Below, in pieces: positions 1 through 9,294 of a DNA stretch of 64,000 nucleotides. Position numbers and translations under genes: made by a program. Under the pieces are notes generated by a model, which saw nothing but the letters and a program-made list of their open reading frames with translations, made no database searches and had not been told where the DNA came from. Positions within the stretch are counted from its first letter, which is position 1. Each line of letters opens with the position of its first letter. The DNA is from Hoeflea_A sp963921345 (GTDB lineage Bacteria; Pseudomonadota; Alphaproteobacteria; Rhizobiales; Rhizobiaceae): the NCBI GenBank assembly GCA_963921345.3, contig CAWUFE020000007.1, forward strand, positions 1,364,001-1,428,000. The letters run 5' to 3'.

Positions 1-1
1 C

Positions 2-790
2 GCGCAAGCCGCCCATCCGACACCTGCGAAAAAACCCAGGCTGGCGCTGGCGGTCGCGCCCGAAACCACGGGCAGCGCAGCGCTCGATGCGGTTAATACA
101 GCCGCACCGTCGACGGCTCCGACCAAGCCGGAAGAAACTGCGGCAACGGCGAACGTCAACCGGTCCGCGGCCAAGCGACCGCGTCTCGCCCGCCTGTTTT
201 CGTTCGGTCAACCGCGTCCGCCGGCGGAAATCGTTCATGTGGCCGGCGGCGGAAAGCCGGCCAATCCGGATCGCGGCGCGACATCGACCAGACCGCGTTC
301 GCAGATCCGCAAGCAACCTTCCGGCCAGACGGACCTGCCGGGTGTTCGCCTCGGCTCGCTGTTCGGAATCAAGACCGAAACCGCCGCGTCTGCTGACGCG
401 CCGATTCAGCTGGCCTCGGCCGCCGGGTTGGCCCGACTGGCACCCAATGGTCTGAGAGCACAGCACGACAGTGTGCAGATGACCTGCTTCAAGCCGGAAC
501 TGGTGCGGCTCCTGCAGCGCGTGCGCCAGCACTACGGCCGCGACGTCATCGTCACCTCCGGCTACCGTTCGCCAAAGTACAATCGCCGTGCCGGCGGAGC
601 CCGCGGATCCCGCCACACGACCTGTGAGGCAGCGGACATCCAGGTAGCTGGCGTCGGCAAATGGCAGCTTGCCAAATACCTGCGCACCGTCCCCGGCCGC
701 GGTGGAGTGGGCACCTATTGCCACACCAAATCGGTGCATATCGACGTCGGCAGCAAGCGGGACTGGAACTGGCGCTGTCGCCGCCGCTAG
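2..790 (+). CDS. M15/YcbK-type (DUF882) D,D-peptidase-like protein, N-terminus cut by window edge
   Basis: The frame is open from the left edge, so the true start lies outside; 262 residues are visible. The first half is Pro/Ala/Lys/Arg-rich low complexity. The C-terminal domain carries TSGYRSPKYN, then GSRH, EAADI and VHIDVG, which place His, Asp and a final His as the zinc ligands of M15-type peptidases (the DUF882/YcbK branch acting on cell-wall peptides). The protein is therefore probably a periplasmic murein D,D- or L,D-peptidase. A signal peptide, if present, is outside the window. It is followed by tRNA-Glu on the same strand. Exact substrate is unknown. Confidence 0.75.
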   Translation, partial: AQAAHPTPAKKPRLALAVAPETTGSAALDAVNTAAPSTAPTKPEETAATANVNRSAAKRPRLARLFSFGQPRPPAEIVHVAGGGKPANPDRGATSTRPRSQIRKQPSGQTDLPGVRLGSLFGIKTETAASADAPIQLASAAGLARLAPNGLRAQHDSVQMTCFKPELVRLLQRVRQHYGRDVIVTSGYRSPKYNRRAGGARGSRHTTCEAADIQVAGVGKWQLAKYLRTVPGRGGVGTYCHTKSVHIDVGSKRDWNWRCRRR

Positions 791-890
791 CTGCCAAAAT
801 CGACCGTTCGGCGGACCGTCACATTTTTTTCAAGAACCCGAAATTCGCGCTTGCCCAATCAAATAAGCCTGACTATATAACCGTCACCAC

Positions 891-965
891 GCGCCCTTCG
901 TCTATCGGTTAGGACGCCAGGTTTTCATTCTGGAAAGAGGGGTTCGATTCCCCTAGGGCGTGCCA
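891..965 (+). tRNA. tRNA-Glu (anticodon UUC)
   Basis: A complete cloverleaf can be read by eye: acceptor 891-897 pairs with 955-961 (G-U at the first pair), anticodon stem CCAGG/TCTGG with the seven-base loop TTTTCAT placing TTC at 924-926, a T-arm GGGGTTCGATTCCCC, and an encoded GCCA 3' end. The start matches the CCTTCGTCTA block typical of bacterial tRNA-Glu. Confidence 0.97.
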
Positions 966-1039
966 TTCTCTCTCATCATTCGATTTGAGCAAGCGGCAGA
1001 GTTGTCGAACTCGCCGCGAAGCCGCGATCGTCGCGGAAT

Positions 1040-2839
1040 TCAGCTGTTCGCCGCGTCGATGACCCGCATCTGGATGCGTCGGTTGCCCTGCCAGTGGTCT
1101 ACCGAAAGAGTGCCGGCGAAATGAAACTGGCGCCCCCGACCGTCGAGCAGCGCCGCTCCCATCTCGGTCCCAGCCGCCCGAAACGCGATCGCCGCGAGTT
1201 TCGCACCCGACGCGTCAGCCAATTGCAGCCGGACATGGTCCTGGCCGACCACGCGCGCGTCGATCAGCCGGTGCTGCGGCATCGCGAGAATCGGTTGCGG
1301 ATGGCCTGCGCCATACGGTCCGGCGGTATCCAGTTTATCCATCAGTTCGAGCGTGGCGCCGCTGGCAGCGAGCGCACCATCGATTTTCAGCGACCGGTTT
1401 TGCGTCAGCTGTCGAACCGTGCCCGCTGAATAGTCTTCGAAAAAGGCGCGCAGCGCGCCCAGCCGGCTGCGCTCCACTGTCAGCCCCGCCGCCATGGCGT
1501 GTCCGCCTCCCTTGACGGCGAGCCCGGCATCGACCGCCTCGCGCACCATCCGGCCCATGTCGAACCCGGCGATCGAGCGTCCGGATCCGGTTCCGTTTCC
1601 AGACGGATCGAGCGCGATGGCAAAGGCCGGACGGTGCAGCTTCTCCTTCAGCCGCGCGGCGACGATGCCGACGATGCCGGCATGCCAACCCTCGCCCGCC
1701 GTCACCACAACCGAAGGCCCGTCGCCGTCGCCGATTTCCGCCAGCGCCTCGGCCTCGGCGGCCGCCAGGATCTGTTTTTCCAGCGCCTGGCGTTCCTGGT
1801 TGAGCCGGTTGAGCGTCTCGGCGATGGCCTGCGCCTCGGCATCGTCGTCGAGCGTCAGGAGACGGCTCCCGAGTGCCGCATCGCCGATCCGGCCGCCGGC
1901 ATTGATCCGCGGTCCGATCAGGTAGCCCAGATGAAACGGCGTGAGCGGCCCGTCTACTCCGGCGACGCTCATGAGCGCTGCCAGTCCGCGATTGCCCATC
2001 TGCCGGGCCACCTGCAAACCGCGCACCACATAGGCACGGTTGAGCCCCTTCAACGGCACGACGTCGCAGACGGTCGCCAGCGCGACGATGTCGAGCATGC
2101 GCATCAAGTCGAGCGAGCCGGCGCGGCCGTCACCCTGCCCGCGCAGCAGCCGCAATGTGGCGACGAGGGTCAGGAAAACGACACCGGCGGCGCACAGATG
2201 CCCCTGCCCCGAAAGATCGTCCTCGCGATTCGGATTGACCAACGCCTCACAGGGCGGAAGGTCGGCGCCCAGCTGGTGATGGTCGAGTACGACGACACCG
2301 ACACCGCGTCCCGCCGCGTGTTCCAGCGCCTCACGGCTGGTCGAACCGCAGTCCACAGTGACGATCAGTCGCGCGCCGCGCTCGACAAGCTGATCGATCG
2401 CCGACGGGTTGGGTCCGTAGCCCTCGAAGATCCGGTCCGGAATGTAGATCTCGCTGGCGATCCCGAAATGATCGAGAAACCGTTTCATCAGCGCCGATGA
2501 TGCGGCGCCGTCGACATCGTAGTCACCGAAAATCGCTACCAGCTCGCGCCTGGCGATAGCTGCCGCGATTCGCTCCGCTGCCGCATCCATGTCGCGCAGG
2601 CTCGACGGATCGGGCATCAGCGTCTTGATCGCCGGCGCCAGAAACTCGGCGACTTCCTCCGCCGACACGCCGCGGCCCGCGAGCACCCGCGAGACGATGT
2701 CCGGAAGGCCGCGCGCCTGAGCGATGGCAAGTGCGCGGTTCTGGCCCGCCGCGTCGAGACGGTGAACCCAGCGCTGGCTCGAGAGCGACGCTTCGACGTC
2801 CAGAAAGGTCGACAGTTTTTGTTCGGCCGCGCCGGTCAA
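1040..2839 (-). CDS. recJ: Single-stranded-DNA-specific exonuclease RecJ
   Basis: RecJ is a 5'-3' ssDNA exonuclease of the RecF recombination pathway, mismatch repair and base-excision repair. The 599-residue product has the DHH-family motifs in order: FGDYDVDGAASSALM, VTVDCGS, VVVLDHHQ, NPNRED, then GPRINAGGRIGDA and the DHHA1 motif KGGGHAMAAGLTV. Length is normal. The start is TTG, chosen because a strong GGGAGGGAG ribosome site lies just upstream; no better ATG precedes the first conserved block. It is last in a minus-strand run with glpX, hom and the aminotransferase. Confidence 0.96.
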   Translation of the reverse strand: MTGAAEQKLSTFLDVEASLSSQRWVHRLDAAGQNRALAIAQARGLPDIVSRVLAGRGVSAEEVAEFLAPAIKTLMPDPSSLRDMDAAAERIAAAIARRELVAIFGDYDVDGAASSALMKRFLDHFGIASEIYIPDRIFEGYGPNPSAIDQLVERGARLIVTVDCGSTSREALEHAAGRGVGVVVLDHHQLGADLPPCEALVNPNREDDLSGQGHLCAAGVVFLTLVATLRLLRGQGDGRAGSLDLMRMLDIVALATVCDVVPLKGLNRAYVVRGLQVARQMGNRGLAALMSVAGVDGPLTPFHLGYLIGPRINAGGRIGDAALGSRLLTLDDDAEAQAIAETLNRLNQERQALEKQILAAAEAEALAEIGDGDGPSVVVTAGEGWHAGIVGIVAARLKEKLHRPAFAIALDPSGNGTGSGRSIAGFDMGRMVREAVDAGLAVKGGGHAMAAGLTVERSRLGALRAFFEDYSAGTVRQLTQNRSLKIDGALAASGATLELMDKLDTAGPYGAGHPQPILAMPQHRLIDARVVGQDHVRLQLADASGAKLAAIAFRAAGTEMGAALLDGRGRQFHFAGTLSVDHWQGNRRIQMRVIDAANS

Positions 2840-2935
2840 ACGGCTCCCTCCCTGCAGACGCAGACCGGTCTTGTCGCCACGGCTCCGACACCCTTTGTCA
2901 GTCCCCCGACGATCCGCGCGAGACCATGCGTCGGG

Positions 2936-3919
2936 TCAGTCAAACTTGCCCAGATCCTGGTGCCGTGCCTTGATTTCGCGGACCGTCCGCGATGACGATC
3001 GCATGACGATCGTGTGGGTGATGATGGCGTCCCGGGCGAACCGAACGCCGCTCAGCATGTTGCCGTCGGTCACGCCAGTGGCCGAAAACACCACGTCGCC
3101 GCTCGCCATCTCTTCCATGGTGTAGATCCGCATCGGGTCCTCGATGCCCATCTTGCGGGCCCGCGCAATCTTGTCCTCGGTGTTGAGCTGCAGGCGACCC
3201 TGCATCTGACCGCCGATGCAGCGCAGCGCAGCCGCCGCCAGCACACCCTCGGGCGCACCGCCAATGCCCATATAGATGTCGATCCCGGTCTCGTCCGGAT
3301 CGGTCGTATGGATGACCCCAGCAACGTCACCGTCGCCGATCAGCCGGATCGCCGCACCGGTCGCCCGCACTTCCTCGATCATCCGAGCATGCCGCGGCCG
3401 GTCGAGAATACAGGCCGTCACTTCGTTGATCGCAACGCCCTTGGCGTTTGCAACTGCGGAGATGTTCTCAGTCGGCGATGCCTCGAGCGAGACCGTCCCC
3501 TCTGGGAAACCGGGGCCGATCGCGACCTTTTCCATGTAAACGTCGGGGGCGTAGAGCAGGCTGCCCTTCTCGGCCACCGCGATCACCGCAAGCGAGTTCG
3601 GCAGGTTCTTCGCACAGATCGTGGTTCCCTCGAGCGGATCGAGCGCAATGTCGACCTTCGGTCCGTTGCGGGTTCCCACTTCCTCGCCGATATAGAGCAT
3701 CGGCGCCTCGTCGCGTTCGCCCTCGCCGATTACCACGGTTCCGTCGATCGGCAGCTTGTTGAGCTCCTGGCGCATGGCATCGACGGCGACCTGATCGGCT
3801 TCCTTCTCGTCGCCGCGACCGCGCAGCCGCGCCGCCGCGACCGCCGCCCGTTCCGTGACGCGCGCTATCTCCAGCGTCAGGATTCGATCGAGGCCGGCAT
3901 GTTCTGAATTGGTCACCAT
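2936..3919 (-). CDS. glpX: Class II fructose-1,6-bisphosphatase GlpX
   Basis: This enzyme hydrolyses fructose-1,6-bisphosphate to fructose-6-phosphate in gluconeogenesis. At 327 residues it has the GlpX pattern: GRGDEKEADQVAVDAMR near the N-terminus, the metal-binding IGEGERDEAPMLYIGEEVG, DPLEGTT, and GIGGAPEGVLAAAAL. The ATG is preceded by a clear gap. It sits 160 bp downstream of hom on the same strand, a gene order common in Rhizobiales, where hom, glpX and recJ are neighbours. Confidence 0.96.
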   Translation of the reverse strand: MVTNSEHAGLDRILTLEIARVTERAAVAAARLRGRGDEKEADQVAVDAMRQELNKLPIDGTVVIGEGERDEAPMLYIGEEVGTRNGPKVDIALDPLEGTTICAKNLPNSLAVIAVAEKGSLLYAPDVYMEKVAIGPGFPEGTVSLEASPTENISAVANAKGVAINEVTACILDRPRHARMIEEVRATGAAIRLIGDGDVAGVIHTTDPDETGIDIYMGIGGAPEGVLAAAALRCIGGQMQGRLQLNTEDKIARARKMGIEDPMRIYTMEEMASGDVVFSATGVTDGNMLSGVRFARDAIITHTIVMRSSSRTVREIKARHQDLGKFD

Positions 3920-4079
3920 GGCTGTGATCCCGTTTGCTCCCTTTGCCGCCCTGATATCGTGCCGACGCGACCGATGGCAACGCCATTCGCCGGAAAAAGG
4001 GGCGAAATTAACGCTTCCATTTCAATGACCACAACTAAATCGATTAGGTGCGTGAGGGCCCCGGAACCGTGCTGCCTGT

Positions 4080-5414
4080 TCAGTCGGTCGCCGGCCGCTC
4101 GATGCGGATGACCTGCGGCTTGTCGAGCAGGTACCCCTCCCCCGACACCGCCTCGACCGCCTTGCGCACGGCCGCCTCCATGGTGGCGTGGGTCACAAGG
4201 ATGATGGTCTTCCTGTCGCCGTTGCCGTCGGACGAGCCGTCGCTCGGACGCTGCACGATCGATTCGAGCGAGATGTCGTTGTCCGACATGTGCTTGGCGA
4301 GGCTGGCAAACACGCCGGCGCGGTCTTCGACGGACAGGCGGATGAAATAGCCGCCTTCGTGGCTGCGCATGCGCGCCCGCTTGTAGGGCTCGAGATGCGC
4401 CGCGGGCCAGCCCATGACCGGGCCGTGCTGGTGGCCGGGACGGCTCTTGGCGATGTCGGCAATGTCGCCCATGACCGCGGATGCGGTCGCGTCGCCGCCG
4501 GCGCCCGGGCCGGACATCAGCAATTCACCAAGCACGTCGGCATCGATGGCGACGGCATTGGTCACGCCGTCCACCTGGGCGATCACCGAGTCGATCGGCA
4601 CCATGGTCGGATGAACGCGCTGCTCGATGCCGGAATCCGTTTTCTGGGCAACGCCCAGAAGCTTGATCCGGAAACCGAGATCCCGGGCCGCCCGAATATC
4701 CTCGATTGAAATGTTCGAAATGCCTTCCAGGTAGATGTCGTCGGGCGCAATCTGCGTGCCGAAGGCGATGCTGGTCAGCAAAGCCAGCTTGTGGGCCGTG
4801 TCGTAACCCTCGACATCGAAGGTCGGATCGGCCTCCGCATAGCCAAGACGCTGGGCCTCCTTCAGGCAATCCTGGAACGACAACCCGCCCCGCTCCATTT
4901 CCGTCAGGATGTAGTTGCAGGTGCCGTTCAGAATGCCGAATACACGCGAGATGGAATTGCCGGTCAGCGACTCGCGCATGGCCTTGATCACGGGAATGCC
5001 GCCGGCCACCGCCGCCTCGAAATTGAGCAGCACGCCGTTGGCTTCCGCAATTCGGGCAAGCTCCACGCCATGACGTGCGAGCAGCGCCTTGTTGGCGGTG
5101 ACGACGTGACACCCGCGCTCCAGCGCCGCCCGCACCGCACCGTAGGCCGGATCTCCCTCGCCGCCGATCAACTCGACGAACACGTCGATATTCGCTTCCG
5201 TTGCGAGCTCGTTGGCATCGGTGTGAAATGCCATCGAGGACAGATCGACGCCGCGATCCTTGTCGGGGTCGCGGGCGCAAACCGCCGTGATTTCGATGGG
5301 CCTGCCGCAGATATCCGCAAGTTTGTTGTGGCGCTGGGTCAGGATGCGGGCCAGAGCAGCACCGACCGTGCCGAGCCCCGCAATGCCGACCTTGAGGGCG
5401 TCTGCCATCGTCAT
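4080..5414 (-). CDS. hom: Homoserine dehydrogenase
   Basis: Catalyses NAD(P)H-dependent reduction of aspartate semialdehyde to homoserine in the threonine/methionine branch. The 444-residue product has an N-terminal Rossmann motif GLGTVGAALARIL, the catalytic-domain signature FGILNGTCNYILTEM with downstream AEADPTFDVEGYDTAHK, and a C-terminal ACT domain (about residues 350-430, FIRLSVEDRAGVFASLAKHM) that usually mediates threonine feedback. ATG at 5414 is used; a second in-frame ATG six bases later is equally plausible. It is 71 bp downstream of the aminotransferase and likely co-transcribed. Confidence 0.96.
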   Translation of the reverse strand: MTMADALKVGIAGLGTVGAALARILTQRHNKLADICGRPIEITAVCARDPDKDRGVDLSSMAFHTDANELATEANIDVFVELIGGEGDPAYGAVRAALERGCHVVTANKALLARHGVELARIAEANGVLLNFEAAVAGGIPVIKAMRESLTGNSISRVFGILNGTCNYILTEMERGGLSFQDCLKEAQRLGYAEADPTFDVEGYDTAHKLALLTSIAFGTQIAPDDIYLEGISNISIEDIRAARDLGFRIKLLGVAQKTDSGIEQRVHPTMVPIDSVIAQVDGVTNAVAIDADVLGELLMSGPGAGGDATASAVMGDIADIAKSRPGHQHGPVMGWPAAHLEPYKRARMRSHEGGYFIRLSVEDRAGVFASLAKHMSDNDISLESIVQRPSDGSSDGNGDRKTIILVTHATMEAAVRKAVEAVSGEGYLLDKPQVIRIERPATD

Positions 5415-5485
5415 GCAATCCGTTCGTTAGAGAGCAGCGGCCAGCGACCGCCGCGGTTCCGGTTCGATCCGAATTCCGGCGCGTT

Positions 5486-6703
5486 CTAGCGCCTCGTATT
5501 CAGACGGACGACGTTTTGCATGCTTTCCTCGCTGGAAGCAAGAAATCGTTTGATGTTGCGCGCCGCCTGGCGGATCCGGTGCTCGTTCTCCACTAGGGCG
5601 ATGCGTACATAATCGTCACCGTACTCTCCGAAACCGACGCCGGGCGCCACCGCGACGTCGGCCTTTTCGATCAGCAGCTTGGAAAACTCCAGAGAACCGA
5701 GATCGCGGAAGCGTTCCGGCAACGGCGCCCAGGCAAACATGGTGGCCAGCGGCGCCGGCACCTGCCAGCCCGCGTTGGCGAAGGAATCGACCATGACGTC
5801 GCGCCGCCGCTTGTAGGTACTTCGCACCAGCTCGATGTCCGAGCCATCGCCGTTGAGCGCCGTCGTGGCGGCTACCTGGATCGGCGTGAAGGCGCCGTAA
5901 TCGAGATAGGACTTCACCCGCGACAGGGCGCCGATCAACCGTTCGTTGCCGACCGCGAAACCCATGCGCCAGCCGGGCATCGAAAACGTCTTCGACATCG
6001 AGGTGAATTCCACCGTTACGTCGACCGCGCCCGGCACCTGGAGGACCGACGGCGGCGGTGCCTCGTCATAGTAGATCTCCGCATAGGCAAGATCGGACAG
6101 GATGATGATGTCGTGCTTCTTGGCGAAGCCGACGACATCCTTGTAGAAGTCCAGGCTCGCCACATGGGCCGTGGGATTGGACGGATAGTTGAGGATCAGC
6201 GCCAGCGGTTTCGGGATCGAGTGACGCACCGCCCTTTCCAGCGAATAGAAGAAGCTGTCATCCGGATCGACGGTCATGGAGCGGATGACTCCGCCCGACA
6301 TGATGAAGCCGAAAGCGTGTATCGGATAGGTCGGGTTGGGACACAGCACCACGTCCCCCGGCGCCGTGATCGCCTGCGCCATGTTGGCGAAGCCTTCCTT
6401 GGAGCCCAGCGTCGCGACCACCTGGGTATCGGGATCGAGTTTGACGCCGAAGCGGCGCTCGTAGTAGCGCGCCTGCGCCTTACGCAACCCCGGAATTCCG
6501 CGCGACGTCGAGTAGCGATGGGTGCGCGGGTCCTGGACCACGTCACAGAGCTTGTCGACGATCGACTGCGGCGTCGGCAGATCGGGATTTCCCATTCCCA
6601 GATCGATGATGTCGGCGCCCCCCGCCCGCGCACTCGCCTTCAGTCGGTTGACCTGCTCAAACACGTAAGGCGGCAGTCGGCGGACTTTGTGAAACTCTTC
6701 CAT
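5486..6703 (-). CDS. alaC: AlaC-type class I/II aminotransferase (LL-diaminopimelate aminotransferase-like)
   Basis: A PLP-dependent fold-type I aminotransferase of 405 residues. Visible motifs are DLGMGNPDLPTP near the N-terminus, ILNYPSNPTAHVAS, SDLAYAEIYYD and the PLP-lysine motif SMSKTFSMPGWRMGF. In alphaproteobacteria this gene lies upstream of hom and is annotated either as glutamate-pyruvate transaminase AlaC or as an LL-diaminopimelate aminotransferase; sequence alone does not separate the two, and AlaC is the better fit to context. It is the first gene of the minus-strand run with hom, glpX and recJ. Confidence 0.88.
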   Translation of the reverse strand: MEEFHKVRRLPPYVFEQVNRLKASARAGGADIIDLGMGNPDLPTPQSIVDKLCDVVQDPRTHRYSTSRGIPGLRKAQARYYERRFGVKLDPDTQVVATLGSKEGFANMAQAITAPGDVVLCPNPTYPIHAFGFIMSGGVIRSMTVDPDDSFFYSLERAVRHSIPKPLALILNYPSNPTAHVASLDFYKDVVGFAKKHDIIILSDLAYAEIYYDEAPPPSVLQVPGAVDVTVEFTSMSKTFSMPGWRMGFAVGNERLIGALSRVKSYLDYGAFTPIQVAATTALNGDGSDIELVRSTYKRRRDVMVDSFANAGWQVPAPLATMFAWAPLPERFRDLGSLEFSKLLIEKADVAVAPGVGFGEYGDDYVRIALVENEHRIRQAARNIKRFLASSEESMQNVVRLNTRR

Positions 6704-6785
6704 GGCTCAGTTCGATTTCCGGTTGGTGGTCTCTGCGTGCCCCATTATGGCACATTTGCGGTCTTTTAGCGGACGCTCGGTCAGA

Positions 6786-7187
6786 TCAGTTTTCTATTTC
6801 CTTTTGAGCGTCGGCCCCGTGGGTCCGCGCCAGGCGCTCCAGCTCGCGCATGCGCGCCCGATAGCGCGCCTCGGAAATGGCCCCAGCCCCATAGGCGGCC
6901 CGCACCGCATCCATCTCCGCTTCCAGCCGCTGCTTGTCGTTCTGGCTCAGTTGCTCCGTCGCCGCGACCGGGGTCCGTTCGAAGGTCGGATATGCTTCGT
7001 TGCGCAGCGCACCTTCCTGCACGAAGCTGTTGTCGCGAGGTTCTTCGGTCTCCGCGGCCTGCTGCGGCTGGGAGGGAGCTGCGTCTTCCAGCGACGCGGA
7101 CACGCAACCCGTCAGGAAAACGGCCAGTGCCAGACACATCGGAACCGACCGTCCCCACACGCCTCGATCGCCAGTCTGCTGCGTCAT
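6786..7187 (-). CDS. Small putative lipoprotein with a C-terminal helical (SHOCT-like) segment
   Basis: A 133-residue protein. After a short basic N-region come a hydrophobic stretch and the lipobox LTGC (PMCLALAVFLTGC), so it should be lipidated and held at a membrane. The middle is Pro/Gln/Glu-rich. The C-terminus, EMDAVRAAYGAGAISEARYRARM, resembles the short helical SHOCT-type oligomerisation motif. ATG at 7187 is preferred over an upstream TTG because TAGGG lies upstream at usable spacing. It is divergent from phaC. No specific function is recognisable. Confidence 0.6.
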   Translation of the reverse strand: MTQQTGDRGVWGRSVPMCLALAVFLTGCVSASLEDAAPSQPQQAAETEEPRDNSFVQEGALRNEAYPTFERTPVAATEQLSQNDKQRLEAEMDAVRAAYGAGAISEARYRARMRELERLARTHGADAQKEIEN

Positions 7188-7326
7188 TCCATACCCTACC
7201 AAAGAACACGAATCCGCAATAAAAAGGTCCTATATATCCATCCGCAAACCCTGCATAATGAAGTCGCCGACGGATCGCGGGCGATTATTAGGCCAATAGA
7301 CCGCAAAAGAGAACCGGGAGGATCAG

Positions 7327-9255
7327 TTGGCAGACAAAAAACACGGCCACAAGAAATCCAAGCCAATTGCCGCCTCCAATGGCGCGGGCGACGGCAAAGC
7401 GCCGCCGAAATCGGCCGCCAAGCAATCGGAAAAGAGCCAGAGCGGCTTTGAGCAGATGACCGACATGTCGGCCATCGAACCCTTTGTCGTCAAGGACCCG
7501 GAAGCCATGGCCCGCAACATGGCGCATATGGTCGAGGAGATGGGCAAGGCCGCCGCCGCCTGGGTCGGACCGCGCGAAAGTGGCGAAAAGGCCGACAGCC
7601 TGGCCGGTCCCGCGACGGATATCGTCAAGACCTTTTCCAAGCTGTCCGAGTATTGGCTGTCCGACCCCAAGCGCGCCATCGAGGCGCAGACCCATCTGCT
7701 GACCAGCTATTTTGACGTCTGGTCGAATTCCATGCGCAAATTCGCCGGCGAGGAAACCACGGATCCGGCCGAGAGCCACAAGGGCGATCGCCGGTTTGCC
7801 GATGAAGACTGGCAGAACAACGCCTTCTTCAGCTTCCTTCGGCAGGCCTACTGGGTGACGTCGGACTGGGCCGACAAGCTGGTCAAGGATGCCGACGGCC
7901 TCGACCCGCACACGCGCCACAAGGCCGAGTTTTATGTCAAGCAGTTCACCAGCGCGCTGTCGCCGACCAATTTCCTGCTGACCAATCCCGAGGTCTACAA
8001 GGAAACCGTTGCCGAGAGCGGCGAAAATCTGGTGCGCGGCATGCGCATGCTGGCGGAAGACATCGAGGCCGGCAAGGGCGACCTGCGCCTGCGCCAGTCC
8101 GACTACAGCAAGTTCACCGTCGGCGAGAACCTGGCGACGACACCCGGCAAGGTGATCGCCCAGAGCGACGTTTGCCAGGTGATCCAGTATGCTCCAACCA
8201 CGGAGAAGGTGCTGAAGCGACCTTTGCTGATCTGTCCTCCGTGGATCAACAAATTCTACATTCTCGACCTCAACCCGCAGAAATCCTTCATCAGATGGGC
8301 CATCGAACAGGGCCACAGCGTGTTCGTGATCTCCTGGGTGAACCCTGACGAACGGCATGCCGACAAGGGCTGGGAAGCCTATGCGCGCGAGGGCATCGGA
8401 TTCGCGCTCGACACGGTCGGCAAGGCAACCGGCGAAAAACAGGTCAACGCGATCGGCTATTGCGTCGGCGGTACGCTTCTTGCGGCGACGCTCGCATTGT
8501 TCGCCCAGGAAGGCGACGACCGGGTCGCATCGGCGACCTTCTTCACCACCCAGGTGGATTTCGTCAATGCCGGCGACCTGATGGTGTTCGCAGACGCCGA
8601 GAACATCGATTCGATCGAAGAGAACATGAAGGAACACGGCTATCTCGACGGATCCAAGATGGCCACGGCCTTCAACATGCTGCGGGCGTCGGAACTGATC
8701 TGGCCCTATGTGGTCAACAACTATCTGAAGGGCAAGGAGCCGATGCCCTTCGACCTGCTCTACTGGAACTCGGACTCGACCCGCATGCCGGCGGCGAACC
8801 ACTCCTACTACCTGCGCAATTGTTACCTGGAGAACAATCTGTCGAACGACCGCATGGTGCTCGACGGCAAACGCATATCGCTCACGGACATCACCATCCC
8901 GGTCTATAATCTCGCCACGCGCGAGGATCACATCGCGCCGGCAAAGTCCGTGTTCATCGGCTGTGGCTGTTTCGGCGGCAAGGTCACCTATGTGATGTCC
9001 GGCTCCGGCCACATCGCCGGCGTCGTCAACCCGCCCGAGAAGAAGAAGTATCAGTACTGGACCGACGGCAAACCGGTAGGCGAGTTCGACGACTGGGTAG
9101 CCAAGGCCAAGGAGCATCCCGGATCCTGGTGGCCGCACTGGCAGGCGTGGGTCACGAAGCTCGACAACACGATGGTGGACGCTCGTGAACCGGGCGGCGG
9201 CAAGCTCAACGCAATCGAGGACGCTCCGGGCAGCTATGTGCGCGAGCGGGTCTGA
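7327..9255 (+). CDS. phaC: Class I poly(3-hydroxyalkanoate) synthase PhaC
   Basis: Polymerises (R)-3-hydroxyacyl-CoA into PHA storage granules. The 642-residue product has the PhaC N-terminal domain and an alpha/beta-hydrolase core. The lipase-like box is GYCVGG with nucleophile Cys379; Asp534 lies in TREDHIAPAKSV and His562 in SGSGHIAGVVNPP, completing the triad. Length and the WSDSTRMP-like region (WNSDSTRMPAANHSYYLRN) fit class I. Translation starts at TTG 7327, four bases after GGGAGGA; there is no usable ATG. No phaE, phaA or phaB is adjacent. Confidence 0.96.
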   Translation: MADKKHGHKKSKPIAASNGAGDGKAPPKSAAKQSEKSQSGFEQMTDMSAIEPFVVKDPEAMARNMAHMVEEMGKAAAAWVGPRESGEKADSLAGPATDIVKTFSKLSEYWLSDPKRAIEAQTHLLTSYFDVWSNSMRKFAGEETTDPAESHKGDRRFADEDWQNNAFFSFLRQAYWVTSDWADKLVKDADGLDPHTRHKAEFYVKQFTSALSPTNFLLTNPEVYKETVAESGENLVRGMRMLAEDIEAGKGDLRLRQSDYSKFTVGENLATTPGKVIAQSDVCQVIQYAPTTEKVLKRPLLICPPWINKFYILDLNPQKSFIRWAIEQGHSVFVISWVNPDERHADKGWEAYAREGIGFALDTVGKATGEKQVNAIGYCVGGTLLAATLALFAQEGDDRVASATFFTTQVDFVNAGDLMVFADAENIDSIEENMKEHGYLDGSKMATAFNMLRASELIWPYVVNNYLKGKEPMPFDLLYWNSDSTRMPAANHSYYLRNCYLENNLSNDRMVLDGKRISLTDITIPVYNLATREDHIAPAKSVFIGCGCFGGKVTYVMSGSGHIAGVVNPPEKKKYQYWTDGKPVGEFDDWVAKAKEHPGSWWPHWQAWVTKLDNTMVDAREPGGGKLNAIEDAPGSYVRERV

Positions 9256-9294
9256 CAACCTTGCCGAAAGGCCGCGAGCCGCCTATAGGGCCCC

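Noticed and set aside
7288..9258. A 656-codon open frame antisense to phaC
   Set aside because: It mirrors the codon structure of phaC, has no recognisable domain, and phaC has its full catalytic triad; high-GC codon bias opens this antisense frame.
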